Positions 34,380 to 42,920 of a stretch of DNA of 64,000 nt are shown piece after piece. Within the stretch, counting starts at the first letter, position 1. Every line of letters starts with the position of its first letter. The notes under the pieces were generated by a model, which did not search any database, was not told the origin of the DNA, and saw only the letters and a program-made list of their open reading frames with translations. The stretch is from Streptomyces sp. NBC_00557 (GTDB lineage Bacteria; Actinomycetota; Actinomycetes; Streptomycetales; Streptomycetaceae), in contig NZ_CP107796.1 in assembly GCF_036345995.1 (NCBI RefSeq), forward strand, positions 8,556,001 through 8,620,000, read 5' to 3'. Position numbers and translations under genes: made by a program.

Positions 34380-35570
34380 CTAACGGCTGGTCGACAGCCA
34401 GGAGCCGTAGGACAGGAAACTCTCCGGAAGCCGACGGTGCGCGGCTTCCAGGCCAGCGTAGGTCTCCCGGACGGTCGGATGATATTTCGCCTGCTGCGGT
34501 GCCGTCTTCCTGGCCTTGAGCAGGCTCTGGAACGACTCCTCGAGCTGGTTGGTCCACATCTGCGCGCGGGCGACCTCGGCCCAGTGGTGGCTGGTCCGGG
34601 ACTTCGGCCAGTCCTTCGGGATGACCAGGCCATCACTCGCTTCCACGGCCTCGCCGTACTGGTCGAGTTCGGCGAGCACAGAGACCCTGTGCACCTTCAC
34701 GTTGGTCGGGCCGAAGGCGAGCCAATGCACCTTTACGGACTCGCCAGTCACGGCGGCGATCCGCTCCGCCTCCGCCAGGTGTGCGAGCGCCTGGTCCTCG
34801 TTGTGCGCGCGGCCGGCCATGACCGACGCACCGAGGTGCAACTGCCCCGTGACGACCTGCCGCTCGTGCGAATCGTCGGCCTGCCCCAACGTCGACAGGC
34901 CGAGGTCGACGAGTCGCTGCCCCGTGCGGTACTTGCCCTCTCGCAGGTAGGTGAGGGCGCGCAGGTACTGGTACATGCCACCGACGACAGCGTCGGAGCC
35001 ACGCTGTGCCGCCCAGTCCATACGGGCCAGAGAGAGCTGCGCCAAGTCCGTGAAGCCGAGCTTCGCAGCAACGTCGTAGGCGGTGCGGTAGAGGGAAGCC
35101 AGAGTCAGCCACCCGTCGGTGCCGCCGTGTGCATGGGCCGCGGTGGTGGCCTCCTCGATGAGACCCGCAACGTTGCTGGCGACCTTCTTGATCTCGCCCG
35201 CGCGGACCGCCGCGCACAGCGCCTCTGCCTCGTTGCGCAACTCGCCAATGCGCCGCGGCCGGATGTCGGGATCGGGGCCCAGGTCGTACACGTCCAGGGC
35301 CTCGCGGATCGGCCTTATCAGGACGTCGAGTTCGTCGGCGCGCAACTCGTCGGCATAGGGCTGGCCAACGATCGTAGAGACCTCCACGCGCATCGCTCGG
35401 GCGCATGCTGCGATCACGTGCGGGGTGGCCGGCAGGACGCCCTGTTCCGTCTTGGTCAGTGTGCTGTACGGGACCCCTGAGAGTTCCGAGAGGTCTTTTT
35501 GGGTGAGGTGGCGTTCACGGCGCAGACGCGCGATCCGTACGCCGGTGTGGTCTTCGGGCAGAGCGTGCAT
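34380..35570 (-). CDS. XRE-family regulator with C-terminal TPR-like region
   Basis: 396 residues from ATG 35570, with AGGAG 6 bases upstream. The helix-turn-helix is at residues 10-60: RIARLRRERHLTQKDLSELS then GVPYSTLTKTEQGVLPATPH. The rest is helical repeats typical of peptide-sensing or cluster-situated actinobacterial regulators (LASLYRTAYDVAAKLGFTDL, LRALTYLREGKYRTGQRLVD, HLAEAERIAAVTGESVKVHW). It lies directly upstream of the lanthipeptide operon on the same strand, so it is the likely pathway regulator; its ligand is unknown. Confidence 0.85.
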   Translation of the reverse strand: MHALPEDHTGVRIARLRRERHLTQKDLSELSGVPYSTLTKTEQGVLPATPHVIAACARAMRVEVSTIVGQPYADELRADELDVLIRPIREALDVYDLGPDPDIRPRRIGELRNEAEALCAAVRAGEIKKVASNVAGLIEEATTAAHAHGGTDGWLTLASLYRTAYDVAAKLGFTDLAQLSLARMDWAAQRGSDAVVGGMYQYLRALTYLREGKYRTGQRLVDLGLSTLGQADDSHERQVVTGQLHLGASVMAGRAHNEDQALAHLAEAERIAAVTGESVKVHWLAFGPTNVKVHRVSVLAELDQYGEAVEASDGLVIPKDWPKSRTSHHWAEVARAQMWTNQLEESFQSLLKARKTAPQQAKYHPTVRETYAGLEAAHRRLPESFLSYGSWLSTSR

Positions 35571-35890
35571 ACTGGCTCCTGTTCTGCTTCGACACCAGAA
35601 CGGTACCCCGCGATCGGCTTCGCGGGGCTGCGAGAACCCCGCTCCTCTCCTGGAGCGGGGTTCTGCGTTGATGGCCCGTCGCTTCGTGTTGTGCGCGGGT
35701 ACCTTCGCGGAGAGCTTGCTCTTTCCGGTAGCCTGCGCCGGGCGTGCGTAGACCGTGCGAGGGATAGACGATTCCCTGGCCCAGGAGCCGAGCCCTCGAG
35801 TTCCTGGTCTGTGGCCTGGTTCTCGGCGAGGTCGGTAGCGCCGCCCGCTCCCGCTTCGCCTGATGTGATCGTGGTAGTGCTGCATGGTGA

Positions 35891-36100
35891 TCAGTTCGGG
35901 GGTGAAGCCCTCGCGGGCCGCACGGTCGCGGTCTCGTTTGGTCGAGCCGAGGTAACGGGGCCTGATTGGCGGTTGCGTGCACGCGGTCCCCAGCGACGCC
36001 GACGGGGAGGAGGCGATGCACCCTCGGGGGTGTCGATCCAGCCGTGCTCTTCGAGCGGGACGGGCTTCCCGGCTAGGGCGACGGGAACGTTCATGGTCAT
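35891..36100 (-). CDS. Small hypothetical protein coupled to the winged-helix gene
   Basis: 69 residues, MTMNVPVALAGKPVPLEEHG then WIDTPEGASPPPRRRRWGPR. The ATG overlaps the stop of the upstream gene (ATGA). The second half is basic and disordered. No family recognised. The gap 35571-35890 holds no gene that I can support. Confidence 0.45.
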   Translation of the reverse strand: MTMNVPVALAGKPVPLEEHGWIDTPEGASPPPRRRRWGPRARNRQSGPVTSARPNETATVRPARASPPN

Positions 36101-36909
36101 GCGCTGGCCCTCTCGGCCGCAGTGACGGGTTGGCAGTGGGCGTGGGTGGTGCGGCCGCAGCGGGGGATCATCGGGTCGCCGCATCGGGTACAGCGGACGA
36201 AGCCGTCGGTGGCGCGGTCAGGCCCGGCCGGGTCGGCTCGGGGATCGTCCGGGGCATGGCCCTGCTCACCGGAGGGCCCGATCCCCGGAGGTGGGAGAAA
36301 TACCTCAGCCCCGTCTTGGGATGCATCTTGGGTATTCCCTGGGTTGTTCGGGTCGCGGTGACCCGAACCGTTGGGGTCGCGGTCACCCGAACTCGGTCGG
36401 GTCGCGGTGACCCGAACTTCGTCAGTCATACCGTCGGTAAGTTCGGGTCGCGGTGACCCGAACTGGTTCGGGTCGCGGTCCTCCGAACTTCCGTCGTCCC
36501 TGACCCATGGCGCAGGCTTCTTCCCGGGCTTACGGGCGGTCCCTTTGAGGTGGTCAGCAGCGGCCGCCCAGTCCGGCCACGGTTGCGCGACGATCACGTA
36601 CAAGGTGGGCTTGCCGCGCTTTCGTTCCCCCTTGACGGTCACCACCCCGGCCCGGATCGCGGCGTCAAGGTAGCGGCGTGAGTCTTTCTCGCTGGCGCCG
36701 GCGGCCCGGGCTATGTCCTGGATGCGGATGGGCTGACGGTCGGCGTGGAAGCGCAGTTCGCCGTTGGCGTTGGCCATAGAGCGCAGGGCGTAGAGCAGTG
36801 TGAGAAAGCCGCGCCGTAGGGCGGTGGGCATGTCTCGAGACCACCTCCACGCGAGGGCGTTGCCGAACGCGTGCGGCACGCTGCCGCTCGCCTGCTCCTC
36901 AGTGCTCAC
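36097..36909 (-). CDS. Winged-helix DNA-binding protein, possible replication initiator
   Basis: 270 residues from GTG 36909. A helix-turn-helix region lies at residues 30-110: TALRRGFLTLLYALRSMANA, QPIRIQDIARAAGASEKDSR then RYLDAAIRAGVVTVKGERKR. The middle (140-200) is a low-complexity linker with repeated RDPN, produced by DNA repeats embedded in the gene (36346-36488). The C-terminus has FVRCTRCGDPMIPRCGRTTH, a possible zinc knuckle. The layout fits plasmid replication or partition proteins of Streptomyces, but no defining initiator motif is seen. It is divergent from the Phd gene. Confidence 0.55.
   Translation of the reverse strand: MSTEEQASGSVPHAFGNALAWRWSRDMPTALRRGFLTLLYALRSMANANGELRFHADRQPIRIQDIARAAGASEKDSRRYLDAAIRAGVVTVKGERKRGKPTLYVIVAQPWPDWAAAADHLKGTARKPGKKPAPWVRDDGSSEDRDPNQFGSPRPELTDGMTDEVRVTATRPSSGDRDPNGSGHRDPNNPGNTQDASQDGAEVFLPPPGIGPSGEQGHAPDDPRADPAGPDRATDGFVRCTRCGDPMIPRCGRTTHAHCQPVTAAERASA
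36346..36488. repeat. Five palindromic iteron-like repeats inside the winged-helix gene
   Basis: Five 23-bp units at 36346-36368, 36370-36392, 36395-36417, 36441-36463 and 36466-36488. Each has arms GTTCGGGT and ACCCGAAC around CGCGGTG, with two units near perfect and the others carrying one to four changes. Centre spacing is 24, 25, 46 and 25 bp, so the gap is about two units. The spacing is close to two or more helical turns, as for iterons or operators. Confidence 0.8.
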
Positions 36910-36998
36910 CTGGATCTTCTCTCTGGCTGGGATGGATCAGGGCATGACGAGGAGGCCCCGGCTCTGGGTGGCTCGGCATGCTTCGCCGCAATACGTGA

Positions 36999-37026
36999 AT
37001 TGTACAATGCGACGGACTTACATGTA
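36999..37026 (+). promoter_or_regulatory. Putative operator of the Phd gene
   Basis: Two perfect palindromes, ATTGTACAAT (36999-37008) and TACATGTA (37019-37026), 20 bp centre to centre, 24 bp before the Phd start. Phd/YefM antitoxins commonly repress their own promoters through paired short palindromes. Confidence 0.5.
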
Positions 37027-37049
37027 GAGCTGCCGTGTACCCTAAGCTC

Positions 37050-37343
37050 ATGAGCCAGCCCGCCGAGAAGCGAATGGGTGTGTCCGATGCCCGCGCGAAC
37101 ATGACTGACGTCATTGCCGAAGTACGCCTCCTCGGCACCCCCGTCGTGCTCACCCGGCGCGAAAAGCCCCAAGCTGTGCTCGTGTCGGTCGACGCGTACG
37201 ACGAGGCGAAGACCATGCGCCGCGTGGTGGAGATGCTGAAAGCCGAGGACGCCGACCTCTACGAGGAACTCCTGGCCAAGGCCAGGGTGAAGGGGCGCAC
37301 CGTCAAGCTCCACCGACGCAAGGCCGAGGACGACGTCTTCTGA
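37050..37343 (+). CDS. Phd/YefM-family antitoxin, no adjacent toxin
   Basis: 97 residues from ATG 37050 (MSQPAEKRMGVSDARANMTD). The Phd fold is clear: VSDARANMTDVIAEVRLLGT, PVVLTRREKPQAVLVSVDAY, then helix DEAKTMRRVVEML. The C-terminal part EDADLYEELLAKARVKGRTV would bind the toxin. Normally a Doc, RelE/YoeB or similar toxin gene follows at once. Here a strong terminator follows 30 bp on and no toxin is found on either strand, so it is an orphan, possibly an anti-addiction antitoxin or a solitary regulator. Confidence 0.85.
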   Translation: MSQPAEKRMGVSDARANMTDVIAEVRLLGTPVVLTRREKPQAVLVSVDAYDEAKTMRRVVEMLKAEDADLYEELLAKARVKGRTVKLHRRKAEDDVF

Positions 37344-37372
37344 CGCGAGCAGCTCACTTCTTCCCAGTGCGG

Positions 37373-37394
37373 ACCCCGCACCGGTGTGCGGGGT
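37373..37394 (+). terminator. Terminator of the Phd gene
   Basis: ACCCCGCAC / GTGCGGGGT, a perfect 9-bp stem with a CGGT tetraloop followed by TTTGGG. Confidence 0.85.
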
Positions 37395-37639
37395 TTTGGG
37401 ATGTTGTGGAATCGTTTCGGCCAGTCCGGGCGGTCACTCGCGTGCGGCGGGCTCGTTCACGGCCCGTTTGTCTGGCCGGGGTGACGTTATTGTCCGGGGC
37501 CTTTTCCCGTACGGATGTGTTGACGACCTGCTCGTCGGTCCAGCTGGCCGTCCCGACACGTGCGGTCCCGCGGACGTGCTCGCCGTCGAGCTGCTCGGAG
37601 GCAGAGGGCGTGCGCATGTCGACGGTGAGGTGGCTTTTA

Positions 37640-38430
37640 AGGCGGTTCAACCCCACGCCCGAGCGCGCGGCGCTCGCGGTAATCAGCCGGGGTCGAAACG
37701 CGGAGGCCAGCCGCCACGGGAGCCGAGCTTTTGGCGGTTGCTGCCTGGTCGGCCTTGTCTAGAATGGTGCAGCAGATTCCGCGGCGGCACAGGTAGGCGT
37801 GGTTCCTGCGGGAGGCGTACGCCTTGTCCGCGCGGACCCGATTGGGACGGACGCGCGGCAGGCCCGGCCCGATGCTGGGCACTCGGACTTTTTCGCCAGT
37901 GCTGGTTCGAACTGCGGCGAGTCCCCGCGCTGCGCTGCCGTGGTAACGATCGACGTGGGCCCTTGCTCGATGACCGTGTGGAGCTTGGTGGTGAACCCAG
38001 CGCGAGCGTCCCCGTCCCTGATCACCGGGCTCGGAGAAGACACCGCCCGGTGACTCCTTCTGAAGTTCGCCCAGTTTGCGGGCCCCGGCCCGGCCCCATG
38101 CTGATAGGCACGTCAAACCGTCGGATCGACGTTCAGCTCCCGCCTGATCGAACCCGACGCGTCAGCCATGGACCGGAGCCGGCGAGGGCCCGGTGCCAGG
38201 TGCCGTCCCGCTGCCGTCGGCGGAACAGGTCGTAGATTCGTCTCCACGGCCCGTCCTGGACGGACACGTCCCACCACGCAACACCGGTACGGACCCGGAA
38301 CCTATGCCGTCGATCAGCTGCGGCCGGGACAAGACACGCGGCAGCCCCGCCTTCTGCCCCTTCGGCGACAACGGCTCCAACACCGCCCACTGTTCATCCG
38401 TCAGATCTCCCCGCGACGTGAAGTGTGATC
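37640..38430 (-). pseudogene. Decayed IS5-family transposase
   Basis: Segments in different frames, in the order expected for an IS5 transposase: AVLEPLSPKGQKAG, then RTGVAWWDVSVQDGPWRRIY and DLFRRRQRDGTWHR, then DGDARAGFTTKLHTVIEQGP, then NRVRADKAYASRRNHAYLCR. At least three frame changes. Inverted repeats are not recognisable. The 37395-37640 stretch holds nothing supportable. Confidence 0.75.
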
Positions 38431-38743
38431 ATTTATGGCTCAAGATCCACTTTCGGTGCACCGCATAGCAGGAAGGGCCATGACCGTCACTCTCAAACAG
38501 TCCACCGGCATCCGAGGTGGGAGGGCAAGACTGCGCCTCTTGCGCGCACACTGCGGCCCCGGACGTGGTCGAACGCAGGTGCGTGCCCCGCTGCTCCACC
38601 TGCCGAGCTATGCAGTCGCCGCGTTCGGAGAGCGGCTGGACCGGCACGGTGCCGAGACACGGTCCACGACTGTACTCACCAATGAACGACAGTGCATGCT
38701 GCCGCGGAGCAGCGCGCTCTGCACGGCACCCGGCGTCGCTGCA
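38431..38743. other. No gene seen
   Basis: Frames here are short and low in coding character. No repeats or RNA structure noticed. Confidence 0.4.
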
Positions 38744-39778
38744 TCAGACAGGTCGAGGCAGCGGAGCTTTCAAGGAGGGTTGCCCGATCAGTTGCCAAAC
38801 CACCTCGTCGGTGCCCCGGTCGTGGTGCCAGCATGCCAGTGCACGGGTGACCACCAGCCGGTCGAGGAGTTCTGCCGTTTGGTGGGGGGAGTGGCCGGAC
38901 AGGCGGGTCAGGACGTCCATGCCGACGGTTTGGGCCGCTCCAGGGGACAGGTGTGCTGCCAGGACGAGTGCAACCAGCCGGACTACCGGAGGCGTGGCAC
39001 TATTCAGGGCCAAGGGCCTTGGCTGTAGGGCCCAATGAGCAGCTTGTCGGCGCGTGGTGCGACCGCGAGCATGGTCCCGGACCGCGGCGTCGAGCAGCCG
39101 CACCTCGACCGTTGCTGCCCTGAGGTCTGGTGGACGCAGCCATGCACCGTGCGCTAGCTCCTCCCAGACCTCGGCACGTCCGTGCAGGCGCATGCCGCGC
39201 AGCAGCCCGGGAGGCAGCCGGACGTAGCCGCGAGTGTCGGCGCGCAGCGCGCATTGCAGGGCCAGCAGCCGGGCGGCGGGGGAGACGACGCTCGGGAGTG
39301 CGCTGGCCAGGTAGGTGAGCATTTCCCGTACACGCATGCCATTGCTGGCCACGGACTGGTGGGCGCGGTGCGCACGTGCGGACAGAGGCGTGGGCAATTG
39401 CGGTCGGCCGAGCACCGTGTCGGGAACGACTGCGGTGTGGTCGGTTGCGGCCGCGCAGGCTGCACAGGCATCGGTCAGCCGCCAGACGCGGCCGGTTGCG
39501 TCGCGGGTGATGACGAGCAGGACCGGGCCGGCGCAGCCACGGTGACGCGGATGCCACAGGCAGCCCTGGGCCCGGCACTCGCAGGTACGCAGATGCGCGG
39601 GCAGCGCCTCGGCACGAGCATGGCTGGCCAAGTGGGTCAAGGCGGCCGACCTCGCCGAGGCGCCCTGAAGAGGCGAGGTGTGGGCGCTACAGCGGACGCA
39701 GAGGAGGGCGGGCCCACCTGGTCCTGGGCGCAGTTCCACCGTCCAGACACGCCGCACTGCGGCACCGGCAAGCCTCAT
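38744..39778 (-). CDS. Hypothetical protein, divergent from an XRE regulator
   Basis: 344 residues with AGGAGGACA 9 bases before ATG 39778. The N-terminal 120 residues are Cys/His-rich (LCVRCSAHTSP, CECRAQGCLWHPRHRGCAGP, TDACAACAAATDHT), suggesting zinc binding. The rest is helical with possible winged-helix segments (MRVREMLTYLASALPSVVSP and, near the end, LTRLSGHSPHQTAELLDRLV). I recall similar genes paired with a small divergent XRE gene in Streptomyces, as here. Function unknown; DNA binding is plausible. Confidence 0.65.
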   Translation of the reverse strand: MRLAGAAVRRVWTVELRPGPGGPALLCVRCSAHTSPLQGASARSAALTHLASHARAEALPAHLRTCECRAQGCLWHPRHRGCAGPVLLVITRDATGRVWRLTDACAACAAATDHTAVVPDTVLGRPQLPTPLSARAHRAHQSVASNGMRVREMLTYLASALPSVVSPAARLLALQCALRADTRGYVRLPPGLLRGMRLHGRAEVWEELAHGAWLRPPDLRAATVEVRLLDAAVRDHARGRTTRRQAAHWALQPRPLALNSATPPVVRLVALVLAAHLSPGAAQTVGMDVLTRLSGHSPHQTAELLDRLVVTRALACWHHDRGTDEVVWQLIGQPSLKAPLPRPV

Positions 39779-39896
39779 CGGCTGGCTGTCCTCCTCCTCT
39801 GCTCACGCCGTATCACCGGGCGCCTGGCAACAGGCATTCCGGGACCCACGCACCGTAGTGCCTGCATCGTGACCGTCGAGCCAATCAGAGCAAATA

Positions 39897-39912
39897 GTGC
39901 AGACCTCTGCAC
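39897..39912. promoter_or_regulatory. Putative operator between the divergent gene and XRE gene
   Basis: GTGCAGA-CC-TCTGCAC, a perfect 7-bp dyad in the 169-bp divergent gap, 35 bp before the XRE start. A half-site GACTGCAC follows at about 39927. The small XRE protein is the natural candidate to bind it. Confidence 0.5.
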
Positions 39913-39947
39913 TGACAGGGTAGAGGACTGCACCGTCGGATGGGGGA

Positions 39948-40211
39948 GTGACGATCTTCCCGCCCGACCCCAACCTCACCGCCCTGCGTGTCGAACTCGC
40001 GCGGCTGAGGAGCGAGCGTGGATGGACCTTCGACGAACTAGCCGAACGCAGCGGTCTGGCCAGACGCACCCTGATCGACCTCGAACACGGCCGCACCACC
40101 GGCAACATCACCACCTGGCACGCCCTCGCCCACGCCTTCGACGTCCCCATCGAACGCTTCCTGACCTCTCTGTGCGACGGCCACCCCACCCCGGGGGCGT
40201 CACCCCCCTGA
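39948..40211 (+). CDS. Small XRE-family helix-turn-helix regulator
   Basis: 87 residues from a GTG behind GGGGGA. Nearly the whole protein is one HTH domain: LTALRVELARLRSERGWTFD, ELAERSGLARRTLIDLEHGR, then WHALAHAFDVPIERFL. There is no sensory domain. It probably represses its own promoter and that of the divergent gene at 38744-39778 through the dyad at 39897. Confidence 0.85.
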   Translation: MTIFPPDPNLTALRVELARLRSERGWTFDELAERSGLARRTLIDLEHGRTTGNITTWHALAHAFDVPIERFLTSLCDGHPTPGASPP

Positions 40212-40384
40212 TCCGGCTGAGCCCGGGGCCGACCTACCGCCCAGAAGAATCACCCGCACAGGCGAGACGCCATCGAACAACCGCTCCACCTCCCGTTCAG
40301 GCATTCCCTCCTGTTGCGCCGGTCGCATGACATCCGTGAAAGCCACCACCGCCAACCGGCGCGGCGCCTGGCACGGTCACCGCC

Positions 40385-40936
40385 ATGCGCCCCCACACTC
40401 ACCGCAGCAGCCATCACTGGGACGGCAGCCCTCGTTACCTGCCTTACCGCCGCACTCTGCGGATCACGGAAGACAGCCCCAGCCGGCTGATGCGCGCTGG
40501 GCAGACGGGCCGCTGTCGCCGCTGCGGCAACCGCGTCGACCGGTACGAACGCTTCGACGGTGGGCTTATCGCCTTGCACCCTGCAGAAGTCGTCACCACC
40601 GACATCCCCACAATTTGTCGCTTGCACGTCAGCAGCGGCATCGCCTACCCCTACGACGACGGCAGCGGATGGTGCCGCATTGCACACGGCGTGCTCTGCC
40701 CCCAGCGGCCCCCGCACTGTCAAACCGACAGTCCCACGCTTGTCTCACTCCGCCGCGAACTCCGCATTCGCACCCGGCGCCTAATCGACACCGGCGCCTT
40801 CACCCCGCAGACCACAAGCAACGTCGCAGTCGCCAACAACGCCAGCGAGCGGCAGTCCCCACGCTCGACACCGGACAGCTGCCCTGGCTTGCCCAGCAGT
40901 GCGCCGGGGTGCTACTGCACATGGCCGTCGACCTGA
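40385..40936 (+). CDS. DUF6083-like protein
   Basis: 183 residues from ATG 40385. The body reads GQTGRCRRCGNRVDRYERFD, PAEVVTTDIPTICRLHVSSG, then AYPYDDGSGWCRIAHGVLCP and LRRELRIRTRRLIDTGAF. This fits the Streptomyces DUF6083 family, with Cys pairs that probably bind zinc. The last 40 residues are low-complexity and may follow a frame change, since a neighbouring frame reads QQCAGVLLHMAVDLTSTVWK. Function unknown. Confidence 0.6.
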   Translation: MRPHTHRSSHHWDGSPRYLPYRRTLRITEDSPSRLMRAGQTGRCRRCGNRVDRYERFDGGLIALHPAEVVTTDIPTICRLHVSSGIAYPYDDGSGWCRIAHGVLCPQRPPHCQTDSPTLVSLRRELRIRTRRLIDTGAFTPQTTSNVAVANNASERQSPRSTPDSCPGLPSSAPGCYCTWPST

Positions 40937-41222
40937 CTTCGACCGTCTGGAAGAACTTCCTCCCCCCATCACCAGCCTCAAGGCGGCAGCGTGCGGTGGA
41001 GCCAGGCGCCGTATCGGGGTCCCCTCGATGGTCTGCACGTACGAGCGCCGTAGCCGCTCCTTCCAACGTCCCTGACGGCCCCGTGCTGAGGTTCCTCGCC
41101 GCCGTGGAGCGATACGGCCTGGCGCGGGACCTGTCGGACCTGTGGGTGGTAACACGTGCTCACCAGCGGCGTCCTGTGTGGAGAGGGTCCAAGAAGCCCT
41201 CCGTCTGCTCCACGGTCATGTG
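40937..41222 (+). other. Gene-poor stretch with a coding-like fragment
   Basis: At 41081-41155 one frame reads VLRFLAAVERYGLARDLSDL, which looks like protein, then runs into the IS256 end. It may be a gene remnant cut by that element. Confidence 0.3.
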
Positions 41223-41238
41223 CCGCGGGGTGGTGTAG

Positions 41239-42531
41239 TCACGGCAGCTGTTTCGGTTCCGGTTGTGGGGTGATCTCGGGTTCGGGTTCGGGTTCGGGTT
41301 CGGCCGGCTTGGCGGTGAAGAGCTCGGCCATGGAGGCTTCGGAGAAGTAGCGGCGGTCGAAGACCTGCCACTCGTCGTGGAGTTCAGCCAGCACCGCGGC
41401 GGCGAGCCGGTCCAGAGCGGCGGGGTTGGGAAAGACCTGGACGACATCGGCCCGCCGTTTGATCTCCCGGTTCAGCCGCTCCAGCGGATTGGTCGACCAG
41501 ATCTTCGTCCAGTGCGCCGGCGGGAAGTCGGCGAACGCGGTGATGTCCGTCGCCGCGTCCAGCAGCATCGCCTTGACCTGCGGGAACTGCCGTCCGAGCA
41601 TGTCGGCGACCACGTTGAGCTGGGTGCGCACCTGCTCGCCGGTGGTCTGCGCGAAGATGGTGCGGATGGTGGCGGCGACCATCTCACCAGAGCCCCTCTC
41701 GATCAACGAGAACACGTCCCGGACGAAGTGAACCCGGCACCTTTGCCAGGCCGCGCCGAGGAAAACGGTGCGGATAGCGGCCACCAGACCGCTGTGGCTG
41801 TCGGAGATGACCAGCTGGACGTTCTCCAGGCCGCGGGCCCGCAGCGAGCGCAGGAACTTCGTCCAGAACGGCTTCGACTCGCTGTCGCCGACCTCCCCCA
41901 CTCTCGACTCCGCTCGAGCGGGGGGACCCCCATGCCCGAGGATCTCGCGGTGCCCGGTGGCGGAGATCCCGGTCGCGATCACCACGGCCTGCGACGCGAT
42001 CCGGTGGTTGACCCTCACCTTGCAGTAGGTAGCGTCCAGGAAGATGTAAGGGAAGACCGTGTGGTCCATCGGCCGCTCCTTGAACGCGGTCAGTTCCGCA
42101 TCCAGCTCACCGCAGATGCGGGAGACCTCGGACTTGGAGATCCCGCTGTCCGCACCGAGTGCTTTGACCAGGTCGTCGACCGAGCGGGTCGAGACATCGT
42201 GCACGTATGCCTCCATCACCACGGCGAACAACGCCCGGTCGATCCGCCGCCGGCGTTCCAGCAACGACGGGAAGAACGACCCGCTCCGCACCTTCGGGAT
42301 CTTCAGGTCCAGGTCACCGGCCTGCGTGGTCAGCAGCCTGTCCCGGTGGCCGTTGCGCCAGGTCGTGCGCGTCTGGGAATGCTCACGCGGCGCGGCACCG
42401 ATCGCCTCGGTGGCCTCGGCCTCGATCAGCTCCTGCAGGATGCGCTCGCACACCACCCTGATTGCTTCAACTCCATCGGCACGACGTAGTGACTCAAGCA
42501 GCCGCATCAGCTCAGACTGGGACAAGGCCAT
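41239..42531 (-). CDS. IS256-family (mutator-type) transposase, second copy
   Basis: 430 residues, identical in sequence to the product of 7618-8910, including the extra HGGPPARAESRVGE block and the Pro-Glu tail. The DDE residues in FLDATYC, ISDSHSG and NPLERLNRE are intact. Confidence 0.93.
   Translation of the reverse strand: MALSQSELMRLLESLRRADGVEAIRVVCERILQELIEAEATEAIGAAPREHSQTRTTWRNGHRDRLLTTQAGDLDLKIPKVRSGSFFPSLLERRRRIDRALFAVVMEAYVHDVSTRSVDDLVKALGADSGISKSEVSRICGELDAELTAFKERPMDHTVFPYIFLDATYCKVRVNHRIASQAVVIATGISATGHREILGHGGPPARAESRVGEVGDSESKPFWTKFLRSLRARGLENVQLVISDSHSGLVAAIRTVFLGAAWQRCRVHFVRDVFSLIERGSGEMVAATIRTIFAQTTGEQVRTQLNVVADMLGRQFPQVKAMLLDAATDITAFADFPPAHWTKIWSTNPLERLNREIKRRADVVQVFPNPAALDRLAAAVLAELHDEWQVFDRRYFSEASMAELFTAKPAEPEPEPEPEITPQPEPKQLP
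41892..41934 (-). repeat. Palindromic interspersed repeat inside IS256 copy 2
   Basis: The same in-frame palindrome as at 8215-8257, so it predates duplication of the IS256. Confidence 0.6.
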
Positions 42532-42595
42532 CGCGTGCTCCTTCGGTTGAACTGCCCGTTCACCAGGGAGACTTGCGCGATGCCCTGCCCCTGAT

Positions 42596-42920
42596 CAGGG
42601 AGCATGCAGGGTCAGCAGATGCACGCCCCGAGCAGACACCCGCGCGTTCCGGGACGCAGCCCCGCTACACCACTTCAGGGGGGACGCGTTCCTGAGGCTC
42701 GGTCAGCACTCGTCCATGCGGCAAGACTGCGCCGCCAACTGACCGCACTGAGGGCTCTCAAAGGCCGCTACGTTACCTGCGGGCAGTGGGAAGCGATCAA
42801 GGCCCGATGCGCCAGTGGCTGCCCCTGAACCAATCCCCGCCTCTCTGCCGGCTCCGGGCTCGACCTGCTGGGACCTGGGGCACGGACCGGGCTGCACGGC
42901 CGCCGTCCAGGCAACGGCTG
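42596..42920 (+). other. Intergenic stretch with a possible gene remnant
   Basis: One plus frame ending at 42828 reads ARSALVHAARLRRQLTALRA then LKGRYVTCGQWEAIKARCAS, which looks like a C-terminal fragment. No start with support and no family recognised. Confidence 0.3.

Larger units (their letters stand above)
41223..42595. mobile_element. IS256-family element, copy 2 (minus orientation)
   Basis: Exactly 1,373 bp shared with 7554-8926, in inverted orientation. No difference was noticed in the transposase product. High identity points to recent duplication. Target duplication not identified. Confidence 0.88.

Noticed and set aside
36346..36488. CRISPR array from five 23-bp palindromes
   Set aside because: Spacers are only 1-23 bp and three are nearly absent; no cas genes. 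Iterons or operators fit better.
41263..42489. A 408-codon frame antisense to the IS256 transposase (also at 7660-8886)
   Set aside because: Shadow of the transposase gene; present in both copies because the DNA is the same.
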